A stretch of DNA of 36,851 bases from Dehalococcoidia bacterium (GTDB lineage Bacteria; Chloroflexota; Dehalococcoidia; UBA3495): the NCBI GenBank assembly GCA_028822675.1, contig JAPKDE010000004.1, forward strand, positions 1 through 36,851, written 5' to 3'. Every line of letters begins with the position of its first letter. Positions within the stretch are counted from its first letter, which is position 1. The notes below the pieces were generated by a model. It worked only from the letters and a program-made list of their open reading frames with translations. It was not told where the DNA came from and made no database searches. Below, in pieces: positions 1 through 8,892 of the stretch. The position numbers and the translations under genes were made by a program.

Positions 1-1120
1 TCCCTAGTACAGTGCTAGCGGAGTTTCCTTTGTACCAATTAACTATTTCTCCTTCAACCTTCGCATGGGGGATCTTTCTCAAAGATGATGGTATCGAATA
101 AGCAGCCCACGGATTTTCGTAAAGGCAGAACGGAGCTTGAGTTATGGAGTTGGGTTGTAGTTCGTTGAATAGGATAATTGCGCTCAGATTAGTATTTTGT
201 GAGGGACTCCATACGCGCTTGAGGTTTCGATTATCAGGAGAAGGTATGATTCGCGCAGAATCTTCGTGACCTGTATTTTCTGTATTACCAAACAATACGC
301 TTAGGATTTCCGAGCGACTAACGCCAGATAAATCAAGAGAATTAATCGCTACAATCAAAGGCCTATCTAAATTCTTGTATCGCTGAGTTTTTTCCTGGAT
401 TCCCTCAATTATTGGCCTCTTGGAATCAACGAAATCGGCAATCACGGGAGGTAAAAATGGTCTAGAAACGGGATTTACTTTGACTCCCGGACCTAGCGCT
501 ACAGGCCTAAGAGTAATAATCCAGTTTCCTTGCTGGAATGACTTGGAAGGGCTTGTAAAATAATCATAGCGGTTCTCGTTAATAGTCTGAGGATCTAATT
601 GGTCGATCCAGGATTGGAAAACCGCCCTGATTTCTTTTAAACGGGGATTGCTAGTCAGTTTGCCTCTGACCTGTGAATCCAACATAAAATCTGGAGAGTG
701 AAGTTTATTCAGCTCATCGAATACGAGCTCTTCCCTAGTGCTATGTTTGAGACTTTGTGGATCAACCACCCTTGCCTCAAGATAGAATGGTTCTTCAGTA
801 ACGGATTGGGCGTGAAAATCTGGAGTATTACCGCCACCAATCAATGGATCTACTTCCACTTTGAAGCCCATTTTGATTAGGAGTTGATGTAAAAATAATT
901 CGAAGAAGGCTCCTTGGTGGTCTTCATTTCGCTTACTTCTAAACCGTGAGATGAATGATTTTTTATTTTGAATGAAGTAGGACTCATACCAGGTTTCGAG
1001 AAGATTTCGAATTTCGTTTGCGTTCTTCCATGACAAACGATTTAAACCATCGGAAATAGATTCCGCATTTATCGCAGGTATTGGGTCTGTGCGAACAAAA
1101 TGGTCGAAAAGTGGAGTCAT
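1..1120 (-). CDS. Partial PD-(D/E)XK nuclease-fold protein (C-terminus outside window)
   Basis: The minus-strand frame stays open for 373 codons from an ATG at 1120 to the window edge, so the C-terminus is missing. The protein begins MTPLFDHFVRTD. A helix carrying FFELFLHQLL (Glu about 74) is followed by GFKVEVDP, then NTPDFHA (Asp about 101) and FYLEARVV (Glu about 115, Arg about 117). The order helix-Glu, PD, ExR fits the core of the PD-(D/E)XK nuclease fold, with Arg where Lys is usual. The rest of the visible protein is not recognised. Base composition is clearly AT-richer than the genes that follow, which suggests acquisition by transfer. A weak AGG lies about 9 nt before the ATG. It could be a restriction or defence nuclease or a non-defence member of the fold; the family call is an inference from motif spacing. 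Confidence 0.62.
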   Translation of the reverse strand, partial: MTPLFDHFVRTDPIPAINAESISDGLNRLSWKNANEIRNLLETWYESYFIQNKKSFISRFRSKRNEDHQGAFFELFLHQLLIKMGFKVEVDPLIGGGNTPDFHAQSVTEEPFYLEARVVDPQSLKHSTREELVFDELNKLHSPDFMLDSQVRGKLTSNPRLKEIRAVFQSWIDQLDPQTINENRYDYFTSPSKSFQQGNWIITLRPVALGPGVKVNPVSRPFLPPVIADFVDSKRPIIEGIQEKTQRYKNLDRPLIVAINSLDLSGVSRSEILSVLFGNTENTGHEDSARIIPSPDNRNLKRVWSPSQNTNLSAIILFNELQPNSITQAPFCLYENPWAAYSIPSSLRKIPHAKVEGEIVNWYKGNSASTVLG

Positions 1121-1250
1121 ATGATTTAACCTAGTTGAGATTTTAGGTTCGCTCTGGGTTATTTTACTGATTCCCTAACTTCTCAGGTCCCGACAGCACC
1201 TTTAGATGTTCGGAAGATTCTTGAAGTTGTTCAATCTGCGGAGACAAAGT

Positions 1251-1421
1251 CTACTTGTCACAATCTGGCTTTCCGTGGCGCAAAGCCCTAACCCAGGCAG
1301 CCGTACCTTCAGCAGTCGCCCATTCAGGAAAATCTTCCACAGAGAATATTCCTGCGGTCTTATCGAGAGCCTCTAATAGCGCTGCCTTCTTTTCTTCAGT
1401 CCATTCGGATTCTTCCATCAT
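1251..1421 (-). CDS. Small 56-aa hypothetical protein abutting the XDH-type gene
   Basis: The upstream xanthine-dehydrogenase-type gene ends in TAG, and the next six bases are ATGATG, opening a 56-codon frame that ends in TAG at 1251-1253. The product begins MMEESEWTEEKK and ends RALRHGKPDCDK. It is acidic at the N-terminus, basic near the C-terminus, and has three Trp, with motifs FPEWATAEG and AAWVRALRHG. No membrane segment or signal peptide is visible. The abutting arrangement suggests translational coupling to the large molybdoenzyme subunit. The family is not recognised. A role as regulator or accessory of the enzyme would be guesswork from position alone. Confidence 0.55.
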   Translation of the reverse strand: MMEESEWTEEKKAALLEALDKTAGIFSVEDFPEWATAEGTAAWVRALRHGKPDCDK

Positions 1422-3665
1422 CTACCTTCCCAACTCCCGCAACCCCGCCAGCACCTTGTCCGCAGTTACCGGCAAGTCTGTGATGCGGACTCCGATGGCG
1501 TGGAAGACGGCGTTGGCTATGGCGCCGGCTACTGGGATGTTGCTGCTTTCTCCGATGCCTTTGCTCTCGTAGGGGGCGGGGCCGGCGTCACCTTGGACCA
1601 AGATCGTCTCCATGGGCGGAACGTCGGCCGAGGTGGGTATCTTGTAGTCGCCGAAGCTTAGGGTCGAGATGTGGCCGTCCTCCAGTTCCAATTCTTCCAT
1701 CAGTGCGTAACCTAAGCCCTGGATCAAGCCGCCTTCCACCTGTCCCTGGTGGTTCAGCGGGTTCAGGATGGCGCCGATGTCGTGGGCGGAGATAATCTTG
1801 TTGACGGTGATTTCGCCGGTTTCCGGGTCAACGTGTACCTCGGCGATCTGCGTACAAAAAGAGGTCAGGTCCGGGGCGTCGGGCGTTTGGTGGGCCTCGC
1901 CGGTCAGCGTTTCAGTGCCGGTGGCGGCGACAACTTCAGCGACGGTCACGCTACGTCCGGCCGCTACTAACAGTCCGTTCTGTAGAGATACCTGTTCTTC
2001 CGGTGCGTCCAGCAACGGCGAAGCTGCTTCCACTAGCTTCTCGCGCAAGTTCACAGCCGCGGCAACAACCGCCTTTCCCGCCGAGAGAGTGACCCGACTG
2101 CCGCCGGAGCCAGCGCTGAAGGGCATGTTTGCCGTTGTCTCCAGCACGATGTGTACATCGGACGTGTCAAGAGTCAGTTCCTCGGCCACCATCTGGCGCA
2201 GCACGGTGTGGGAGCCGGTGCCGGTGTCCCAGAAGGCCATATGAAGCTCTGGGTTGCCGTCTTCAGTGAGGCCGATCTTGGCGGCGAACTGGCCCGTCCC
2301 TTGCACTAAATCAGTCATGGCCATGCCGATACCGGTGTTGGCCGGCAGCGGCTGTCCAACGTTGGCCGCTTTTGCAGCAGCTTCTAATGTTTCTGACGCT
2401 TTTATTTGGGCCCAGTGGTGGCCGATAGGTGAGGCGTCGCCCTCGCGCATCACGTTTTTTAGTCTGAATGCATAGGCGTCCATGCCAAGTTCCTGGGCAA
2501 TCATGTCCATGTGCGACTCAACGGCAAAGACCACTTGGGGTTTGGCCGGACTGCGCATGTGGCCGCGGGGGACGTTGTTGGTGTAGACGGTGTAGCTGTC
2601 AATCTTGGCGTGGGGCATCTTGTAGACACCGCACAGGTGGTCGGCGCCGCCCAGGTAAACTCTGGGTTTGAATGCCCCGTAAGCGCCGCTGTCGAATACC
2701 GCCCTGGCCTGGCGGGCGACAATCGTCCCGTCTTTCATCACCCCGGTCTTGATGGTCATCACCGCTGGGTGGCGCGGATTGCCGGCCATCAACTCCTGGA
2801 TGTAGTCCATGACGATCTTTACGGGGCGGCCCGAGTGCTTGGACAGGTAGTAGCACAGCGGCACATCCATGAACGAGCCCTTGCCGCCAAAGTCGCCGCC
2901 GATGGCGGTGGGGTGGAGCACGATGTTTTCAGTTGGAACGCCCCAGGCAAGGGAGACTTGGTCCCGCAGCATGTAGGGGTCTTTGTTATTGGCCCAGACG
3001 TTCACCTGCCCCTGTTCATCTCCCTGTCCGTCCGCGGAAGGACTCGCATCGACCAAGCAAGCATGTGGTTCGATGTAGGCCTGGTGCATCAACTGGGCGT
3101 TGAAACTGTGCTCAAAGATCAGGTCTGAGTCTTTGAAGCCCTGCTCAATATCGCCCTTCTCCCAGGTCATATGGGCAAACGTGTTTCTAATCCCGGAGGG
3201 TGGTTGGGGCAGACCTTTGTAGGACTCCATCTCAGGATGGAGGTTTGGAGCCGACGGGTCCATTGCCTCTTCGGCGTCAAAGACCGCGTCCAGTTCTTCG
3301 TATTCTACTTCAATCAGTAGCAGGGCTTCGTCGCAGATGTCCCGGCTCTCGGCGGCGACAGCGGCCACTTTTTCGCCAACGAACCTGACAATGCCCTGGG
3401 CCAGTATCGGCATGTCCAACATCCGGCGACCAATCTTGGTCTCGGGGATGTCTTGGCCGGTGACCACCGCATGGACGCCAGGCAGGGCTTCAGCCTTGGA
3501 TTTGTCGATGCTGACGATGCGGGCGTAGGGATATGGACTGCGGAGTATCTTGCCCCAGAGCATGCCGGGCAGCGACACATCAGCGGTGAAAACAGATTTT
3601 CCGGTGACCTTGTCCGGCCCCTCTCCCCTGGTGATGGACTGTCCGATGGCTGATTTGGTGGCCAT
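1422..3665 (-). CDS. Xanthine dehydrogenase family, molybdopterin-binding (large) subunit
   Basis: A 747-aa protein, the usual length for XdhA/CoxL-type large subunits, which hydroxylate heterocycles, aldehydes or aromatic CoA esters at a molybdenum-cytosine-dinucleotide centre. The N-terminal a/b hammerhead is visible (GKSVFTADVSLPGMLWGKI, residues 22-40). The cofactor loop IGGDFGGKG lies at 255-263, HMRSPAKPQVVFAVE in the middle, and DTGTGSHT and SAGSGGSRVTLSAGKAV later. The catalytic Glu is in KGIGESSN (about residue 706). The loop RSPAKPQ differs from RGFG of classical xanthine dehydrogenase, so the substrate is unknown. The start is fixed by GGAG 6-7 nt before the ATG. No FAD subunit or 2Fe-2S subunit is next to it, unlike most family operons. 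A palindromic repeat lies in the frame at residues 207-215. Confidence 0.93.
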   Translation of the reverse strand: MATKSAIGQSITRGEGPDKVTGKSVFTADVSLPGMLWGKILRSPYPYARIVSIDKSKAEALPGVHAVVTGQDIPETKIGRRMLDMPILAQGIVRFVGEKVAAVAAESRDICDEALLLIEVEYEELDAVFDAEEAMDPSAPNLHPEMESYKGLPQPPSGIRNTFAHMTWEKGDIEQGFKDSDLIFEHSFNAQLMHQAYIEPHACLVDASPSADGQGDEQGQVNVWANNKDPYMLRDQVSLAWGVPTENIVLHPTAIGGDFGGKGSFMDVPLCYYLSKHSGRPVKIVMDYIQELMAGNPRHPAVMTIKTGVMKDGTIVARQARAVFDSGAYGAFKPRVYLGGADHLCGVYKMPHAKIDSYTVYTNNVPRGHMRSPAKPQVVFAVESHMDMIAQELGMDAYAFRLKNVMREGDASPIGHHWAQIKASETLEAAAKAANVGQPLPANTGIGMAMTDLVQGTGQFAAKIGLTEDGNPELHMAFWDTGTGSHTVLRQMVAEELTLDTSDVHIVLETTANMPFSAGSGGSRVTLSAGKAVVAAAVNLREKLVEAASPLLDAPEEQVSLQNGLLVAAGRSVTVAEVVAATGTETLTGEAHQTPDAPDLTSFCTQIAEVHVDPETGEITVNKIISAHDIGAILNPLNHQGQVEGGLIQGLGYALMEELELEDGHISTLSFGDYKIPTSADVPPMETILVQGDAGPAPYESKGIGESSNIPVAGAIANAVFHAIGVRITDLPVTADKVLAGLRELGR
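3023..3046. repeat. Imperfect palindromic repeat inside the XDH-type reading frame
   Basis: CCTGTCCGTCCGCGGAAGGA followed by CTCG forms a hairpin around TCCGCGGA. It matches an intergenic element at 33771-33794 at all but two positions by eye. It encodes part of a Ser/Asp/Gly/Gln-rich stretch between HACLVDA and QVNVWANN, where family members usually have a short turn, so it looks like a tolerated in-frame insertion. Confidence 0.5.
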
Positions 3666-3699
3666 ATTTGACTCCGTAAAATTTTCGTGTGTGCTGGTT

Positions 3700-4236
3700 T
3701 TAGGGCAGTACCACGCCCGTGCCCCGTGGCAGGTCCCAAGCCTCTTCCTGAAGGCCGCGCAGGTAGTCTATTTGCCCGTGGTGGTTGTTCTTGTGGGTAA
3801 TCAGGTGTCTGAGTGACCCCGCGCGGGTGTGTTCCGGGCGAGACAGGTCCGGTGGTTGGTCCAGGTCAGCATCTGACAGCCCGGAGACGTAGCTGGCCGA
3901 CCGCTGGTGCACCGCATCGGCGTAGCCCACCAGGATCTCTAAAGACGGTATAGCCAGTTGTCGTAAGCCCATGCGATCGCCGGGGTCTGGGGCGGTGACC
4001 GGCTGGTCAAATTGCTCGTGCCAGCTTCCCGTGGCCCAAACGTCTTCGCCCAGGCTGCCAGTCTCGGTGATGCGGGTGTCTTCGTGGCGGGCCAGGTGCC
4101 ACAGAATAAAGCCGATATTGTTGGCCGTGGGCGCCGGACGCCAGAGCAATTGGTCCTGGGTCAGGTCGTTACACGTGGCCACCAGCCTGAGGTGTACCTG
4201 GGCCAAGCAGTCTGAGATGAAATGAACGGCGTCCAT
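3700..4236 (-). CDS. DinB family protein
   Basis: A 178-aa four-helix-bundle protein of the DinB/DUF664 type. Histidines that bind a metal in this family are visible in ILWHLARHEDTRI and in HLITHKNNHHGQIDYLRGL. Family members include metal-dependent thiol transferases (mycothiol or bacillithiol dependent) and many proteins of unknown function, so no substrate can be assigned. I start it at the ATG at 4236 (MDAVHFISD), which has GGAG about 8 nt upstream. The longer frame beginning at 4323 would add a Pro/Leu-rich stretch encoded by a 12-bp tandem repeat and has no good ribosome site. It is followed after 34 bp by the XDH-type gene on the same strand, so the two may be cotranscribed. Confidence 0.85.
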   Translation of the reverse strand: MDAVHFISDCLAQVHLRLVATCNDLTQDQLLWRPAPTANNIGFILWHLARHEDTRITETGSLGEDVWATGSWHEQFDQPVTAPDPGDRMGLRQLAIPSLEILVGYADAVHQRSASYVSGLSDADLDQPPDLSRPEHTRAGSLRHLITHKNNHHGQIDYLRGLQEEAWDLPRGTGVVLP

Positions 4237-4276
4237 AATTGTGCTCCATCGGCTAACAACTTTGGTTAATTGGAAT

Positions 4277-4300
4277 GGCAACGGGATTGGCAATGGGATT
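4277..4300. repeat. 12-bp tandem repeat, two copies
   Basis: GGCAACGGGATT is followed directly by GGCAATGGGATT, with one mismatch. It lies in the leader of the DinB gene, between it and the divergent exported-protein gene. It could be chance or replication slippage; no function is evident. Confidence 0.5.
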
Positions 4301-4417
4301 ATGCCATACACCGTGTTGACCATGCGTGCTCAGACACGGGCTAACGGCTTGAGGTAAGGGTCATTTTGGCCGACGATATTATCGGGTGTGGGGTAATACT
4401 GAACCGGGATTTCAACT

Positions 4418-6568
4418 TTGAGGCTTGGCAACAAAATTCAATTTAGGGCTGTGGTTAAAACCGCGCTTATAGTCACGCTTTTTGGACTTTTGTTGGCGGT
4501 GTTTTCCGGCACGGCTTCAGCCCAAGATAACGTTGTAATTGGCCGGGGATTCACCGGCGTTGTGAAGTCGGTCAGTCCCGCCAACAGGCTGATGGCCGTG
4601 GCGTCCAAGGGCAAGTTATTCCAACTTACTGTGACCGACGCCACCATAATCGATTCTCCCCCAGATATGAATGTTGGACTGGAAGGCCTACCGGCTGAGC
4701 TCGGCTTTAAGATTGCCGGAGTGGTTGACGCGCCAATCACCGACGAAAGCGGGTTTGTCCTCCCGGAAGTTCGAATAGCCTCGCGAATCACGCTCGTTCT
4801 AGAGCAGACCACCCGTTCCCACCGCCGGACGATTGCCGCAGACAAAGAGGAAGGACACCTGATTGCCGTGGACTCGGATGGTGGTAAGACGAACTTGGTT
4901 GGCAACGGGGATGACGTTCAAAAAGGCGAAGAACTCATCGTCTTGGTGCAGAAACTGGGCCGGAACGCGACCGCTGAAAAAGTCTTTGGGTTGATCAAGG
5001 CCAAGACTGTGAGTGACCGACTTGAACTTATGGCGAAAGCGGAATCTGACGACCTGGTCAAGTTCAGTATTCTGGCTGATTTACGAGACAAACGAGAGAC
5101 CGCTCAGGAGGCTCGCCTCAATCAGACTGCCGACAATGTTGAAGCCGGTTTCAGCCAGTTTGTCCTGAGCAAGGTTGAAACTCTGCAAGAGGACCGAGTC
5201 GCCAGAGAAGAGATTAGGATCAACGACGGCATCATTGGCACGGGCGTATTTGAGTGCGCAGTGGGCATCCTGGGACGCCAGGTCACCAGTATTGGGGACC
5301 TGAACGCTGATGAGAAGAAGAAACTAACCGAGGCCTGCTTACAACCGCCCAAGCCTCCGGAACCCATTCCGGATTTGGCGCCGGTAATTACTATCACCTC
5401 CCCCGCAGACGGAGACTCTGTTTCGGCGAAGTCGGTTGTGACTATTACTGCCACGGCCCAAGACGATCTTGGCATCGAGTCGGTGACTTTCAATGTTGGC
5501 GGCACAGACCTTGCTCCCGTAACTGAAGCACCGTACCAGGTGGATGTGACAATCCCAGCCAAGATACGTTCCTTGGAGATCAAAGCCACAGCTAAAGACA
5601 CCGGCGGCAACGAAGTCTCCAGGTCGACTACTTTGAAAGTCACCAAATCCACAGCACTGGGAGTGGTGATCACTAGCCCGGCGGCCAACGTCACCGAAAT
5701 CAGCTCCGAAACTCGGGCGTCTCGTCCATCAACCGTCTCTGGCGCCAGCCGTGCCATCGCGGAAGGAGACACCATCGGAATCCGCGCTGAGGTCACCGGC
5801 CTGGGCGTGATCACCGTGATTTTCAGAGTAAATGGAGTCGAGCAGAACCCCATTTCGACCCCACCTTACGCCATGAAATATTTTGTGCCGTATACGTCTG
5901 TGGAGACAGCGCCGTCATTGAAAATCAGCGCCACTGCCACCAACACATTTGGTGGCTCGGAAATAGACCTGTTGAGCGCAGACATCGTACGGAACGTGAC
6001 CACCGTCAACATCAAAATCGTTACGCCAACCGTTAATACCAAGGTTACGGCCGGAGACACCATAGTCATACGTGCCAAGACTGATAACGATTCCGATATG
6101 GCCTTTGCAACATTCTCAGTAGATGGGAAAGAAACGGTGACCACTACTCACCCCTTCACCCATACCTACGTTTTGCCAAGAAAGGCCAGCACCGTTGCGG
6201 CAGTCTCAAACGTCCCACCAAACGTGTTTGTTGGGGAGGCGAGACTGGATGGAATACTGGCCCCGGACGGGACCAAGGTGGTTGCTTGGATGGCCGGGTC
6301 GGACGCCTCAAAATTAGTGATCAAAGTGACTGCTACCGCCAATTCAGGTGAATCAGACACTGCATCACTGACGCTGCTGGTCTCCGGTTCCATCAATGTT
6401 GGCGAGACCACCGTGGTCAATGGCAATTACGTCCTGAACGCGTCGCAGCCCACGGGACAGAGTTTTTTGGGTGAACCAATAACGTTTGAGATCGGTGCCA
6501 AAGGCGCTGAGCAAACCGGTTTTTGGGAGCAGGGCGCCGCGACGATACTTAACTTAACGGCAGATTAG
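4418..6568 (+). CDS. Exported protein with bacterial Ig-like repeats
   Basis: A 716-aa secreted protein. It has a Sec signal peptide: basic MRLGNKIQFR, a hydrophobic stretch at 14-30, and a likely cleavage after ASA at residue 35. Residues 38-190 are beta-rich and contain two similar units (GFTGVVKSV..., DKEEGHLIAVDSDG), reminiscent of DUF5666-type domains. Residues 200-270 are charged and helical. From about residue 321 come three Ig-like units of the Big_9 kind (VITITSPADGDSV, VVITSPAANV, VNIKIVTPTVNTKV), each followed by segments such as IESVTFNVGG or VIFRVNG. No LPXTG, S-layer or C-terminal anchor is seen. The start is TTG at 4418, chosen because it gives a complete signal peptide; the ribosome site is weak. 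A cell-surface or matrix protein is a reasonable inference, but its ligand is unknown. Confidence 0.85.
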   Translation: MRLGNKIQFRAVVKTALIVTLFGLLLAVFSGTASAQDNVVIGRGFTGVVKSVSPANRLMAVASKGKLFQLTVTDATIIDSPPDMNVGLEGLPAELGFKIAGVVDAPITDESGFVLPEVRIASRITLVLEQTTRSHRRTIAADKEEGHLIAVDSDGGKTNLVGNGDDVQKGEELIVLVQKLGRNATAEKVFGLIKAKTVSDRLELMAKAESDDLVKFSILADLRDKRETAQEARLNQTADNVEAGFSQFVLSKVETLQEDRVAREEIRINDGIIGTGVFECAVGILGRQVTSIGDLNADEKKKLTEACLQPPKPPEPIPDLAPVITITSPADGDSVSAKSVVTITATAQDDLGIESVTFNVGGTDLAPVTEAPYQVDVTIPAKIRSLEIKATAKDTGGNEVSRSTTLKVTKSTALGVVITSPAANVTEISSETRASRPSTVSGASRAIAEGDTIGIRAEVTGLGVITVIFRVNGVEQNPISTPPYAMKYFVPYTSVETAPSLKISATATNTFGGSEIDLLSADIVRNVTTVNIKIVTPTVNTKVTAGDTIVIRAKTDNDSDMAFATFSVDGKETVTTTHPFTHTYVLPRKASTVAAVSNVPPNVFVGEARLDGILAPDGTKVVAWMAGSDASKLVIKVTATANSGESDTASLTLLVSGSINVGETTVVNGNYVLNASQPTGQSFLGEPITFEIGAKGAEQTGFWEQGAATILNLTAD

Positions 6569-6801
6569 ATGACGATAACCGATGCAATTTCAGAGTTTTA
6601 ATGACGTACCAGGCCCAATTTACCGATATCGAAACTGTTAGTCAACAGCGGAATCGTCTCTTTAGAATCTTTTTTCGATAGTCTTTTGGCAATGAATCTA
6701 CGTATAGTGCACCATTTAGCCACAATTGTGCCGTTTACAGAATATGTAAAGTCCGGCAATAAACCTGTCCTAGTGTTATTATGGTCTGTGGGGTAAAAAC
6801 A

Positions 6802-8643
6802 TTGAGTAATTTTCAGCACGACAACATTCGCAATCTGGCCATAATCGCGCATGTAGACCACGGTAAAACCACCCTGGTCGACGCTCTATTAAAGCAGGGG
6901 CAGGTCTTCCGCGCCAACCAAGAGGTTGGTGAGTTGATCATGGATAGCAACCCTCTGGAACGGGAGCGCGGCATCACGATTTTGGCCAAGAACGCTTCTG
7001 TGACCTATAACGGTGTCAGGATTAACATCATCGACACGCCCGGCCACGCCGACTTTAGCGGCGAGGTTGAACGGATCATGAATATGGCTGACGGCTGTCT
7101 ACTACTGGTGGACGCTGTTGATGGCCCGATGCCTCAAACGACCTATGTTCTGCGACAGGCGCTGGATCAGAATGTTATTCCCATGGTGGTCATCAACAAG
7201 ATAGACCGGCCTGAGTCTCGCGTTGCCGAAGTGCTTGAGATGGTTCAAGACCTGTTCTTGGAACTGGCCAACACTGCTGAGCAGCTGGAGTTCCCGGTTA
7301 TTTACACTTCGGCTAAAGCAGGCTACGCCACCACCGACCCGAACGTGCCGGGCGAAGATATGTCGCCGCTTTTTGACGCCATAATAGAATCGGTCCCACC
7401 GCCAGAAGGAGACCCAGACGCTCCGATGCAGATGCTGGTGGCCGCACTTGCTTACGATAATTACCTGGGACAAGTTTCCTTGGGCCGTATCACTAGAGGC
7501 ATGGTGAAGCTGCGCGACAACGTGGCCTTGCTGGGCCGGAATGACGCTATATCCACCCATCCCCTGGAGCGAATCTTCGTCTATCGTGGTATGGAGCGGG
7601 TGGAAGTTCCAGAAGCCAGTGCCGGAGACATTGTGGCCCTGACTGGCCCTGAAGGCGTTTCCATCGGCGATACGTTAGCGTCTGTGGAACAGCCGGAAGC
7701 CCTGCCATCCATTGAGATTGAAGAGCCAACGGTTCGGATGACCTTTGGTGTTAGCACCTCGCCGTTTATGGGGAAAGAGGGCGAGCACTGTACGTCTCGC
7801 AACCTCCGTGACCGCCTGTTCCGGGAACTGCGTACCAACGTCAGTCTTCAGGTTGAAACCACACCCAGCTCCGATGTGTTTGTGGTGGCCGGCCGCGGTG
7901 AGCTGCACCTTTCGATTCTGGTTGAGACCATGCGCCGTGAGCAGTTTGAGTTCCAGGTGTCACGTCCTGAGCCTGTTACCAAGATGGTCGATGGAAAGAT
8001 ACACGAGCCCTACGAAATCCTAAATATAAGCACCAACGAGGAATATGTTGGTCCGCTAACCGAGTATCTCTCAGGCCGGCTGGCTACACTCAGGGACATG
8101 CGCTACGACGAGAACGGCTACGTTCACCTGGAGTACAAGATCCCCACCCGCGGGCTAATCGGGTTCAACTCGTTCTTCCTACGCACTTGCCGAGGTGACG
8201 GGGTTAAAAGCAGCGTCTTTACTTCCTACGAGCCAATGGAAGGTCAGATAAAGGAACAGCCCGGTGGCGTATTAGTCGCCTCAGAGCGGGGCATGGCCGT
8301 GACCTATGGCCTGCTGAACGCCCAAGGACGCGGAGATACCTTCGTTGATCCCGGCACCCAGGTATATGAAGGCATGATCGTTGGCTCCCATCGTCGCGAA
8401 GGCGATATCGAGATCAACGTCTGCAAAGAGAAGAAACTCACCAACATGCGTTCATCCACGGCAGATGTTGCCAAACGCCTGAACGCCACCATCAACATGA
8501 GCCTGGAAGAGGCCTTGGAATTCATCTCTGATGATGAATTGCTAGAGGTCACACCCCAGAGCTACCGCCTTCGTAAGATGGCGCTCTCCGCGCTGGATCG
8601 AAAACGCGTCCGCCGAGGAGATGGTGTCCGCGCCAGAGACTAG
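6802..8643 (+). CDS. typA: Translational GTPase TypA/BipA
   Basis: A ribosome-binding GTPase of the EF-G/LepA family, about 613 aa, the normal TypA length. It acts in ribosome assembly and stress or cold adaptation. Visible GTPase motifs are G1 [15 protein letters not shown], the switch I region [12 protein letters not shown]3 [21 protein letters not shown]4 VINKIDRP and G5 SAKAGYA. EF-G-like domains follow, then the TypA-specific C-terminus ([39 protein letters not shown]). I prefer the TTG at 6802 ([11 protein letters not shown]), which has GGGG about 8 nt upstream. The ATG at 6781 adds seven residues and has no ribosome site. A strong terminator follows at 8691-8718, so the gene is probably monocistronic. 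Confidence 0.97.
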   Translation: MSNFQHDNIRNLAIIAHVDHGKTTLVDALLKQGQVFRANQEVGELIMDSNPLERERGITILAKNASVTYNGVRINIIDTPGHADFSGEVERIMNMADGCLLLVDAVDGPMPQTTYVLRQALDQNVIPMVVINKIDRPESRVAEVLEMVQDLFLELANTAEQLEFPVIYTSAKAGYATTDPNVPGEDMSPLFDAIIESVPPPEGDPDAPMQMLVAALAYDNYLGQVSLGRITRGMVKLRDNVALLGRNDAISTHPLERIFVYRGMERVEVPEASAGDIVALTGPEGVSIGDTLASVEQPEALPSIEIEEPTVRMTFGVSTSPFMGKEGEHCTSRNLRDRLFRELRTNVSLQVETTPSSDVFVVAGRGELHLSILVETMRREQFEFQVSRPEPVTKMVDGKIHEPYEILNISTNEEYVGPLTEYLSGRLATLRDMRYDENGYVHLEYKIPTRGLIGFNSFFLRTCRGDGVKSSVFTSYEPMEGQIKEQPGGVLVASERGMAVTYGLLNAQGRGDTFVDPGTQVYEGMIVGSHRREGDIEINVCKEKKLTNMRSSTADVAKRLNATINMSLEEALEFISDDELLEVTPQSYRLRKMALSALDRKRVRRGDGVRARD

Positions 8644-8690
8644 TCTCTAAAACGGCAGGTCATCGGCATGGGTGATAACTGAGTTCATAT

Positions 8691-8718
8691 ATAGCGCCCC
8701 TAGTAATTGGGGCGCTAT
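8691..8718 (+). terminator. Rho-independent terminator of typA
   Basis: A 10-bp perfect stem (ATAGCGCCCC / GGGGCGCTAT) with an 8-nt loop is followed by TTTC, about 50 bp after the typA stop codon. Confidence 0.9.
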
Positions 8719-8892
8719 TTTCTGCACATTTTCGTGGGCTACTTTGGAGTTTGCCGCCAACGTAATCCCACTCGCGGTGCGTATAGCAGATTATCGGTAT
8801 TTGGTACAATGGCGGCTGGGAAGCTGAGTGGGATATGATACCTTCTCAACTGAAGCCCCAACCTCGAGAAATAATCTGCTACGGAGAACGAG

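Noticed and set aside
698..880. Plus-strand 60-aa open frame
   Set aside because: It lies antisense within the long minus-strand frame of 1-1120, which has the better protein signature.
1255..3816. Several plus-strand frames across the XDH-type gene
   Set aside because: They are antisense shadows of a 747-aa gene with all family motifs.
6598..6861. Minus-strand 87-aa frame before typA
   Set aside because: It overlaps the typA start, has no ribosome site and no recognisable sequence; the region is AT-rich leader DNA.
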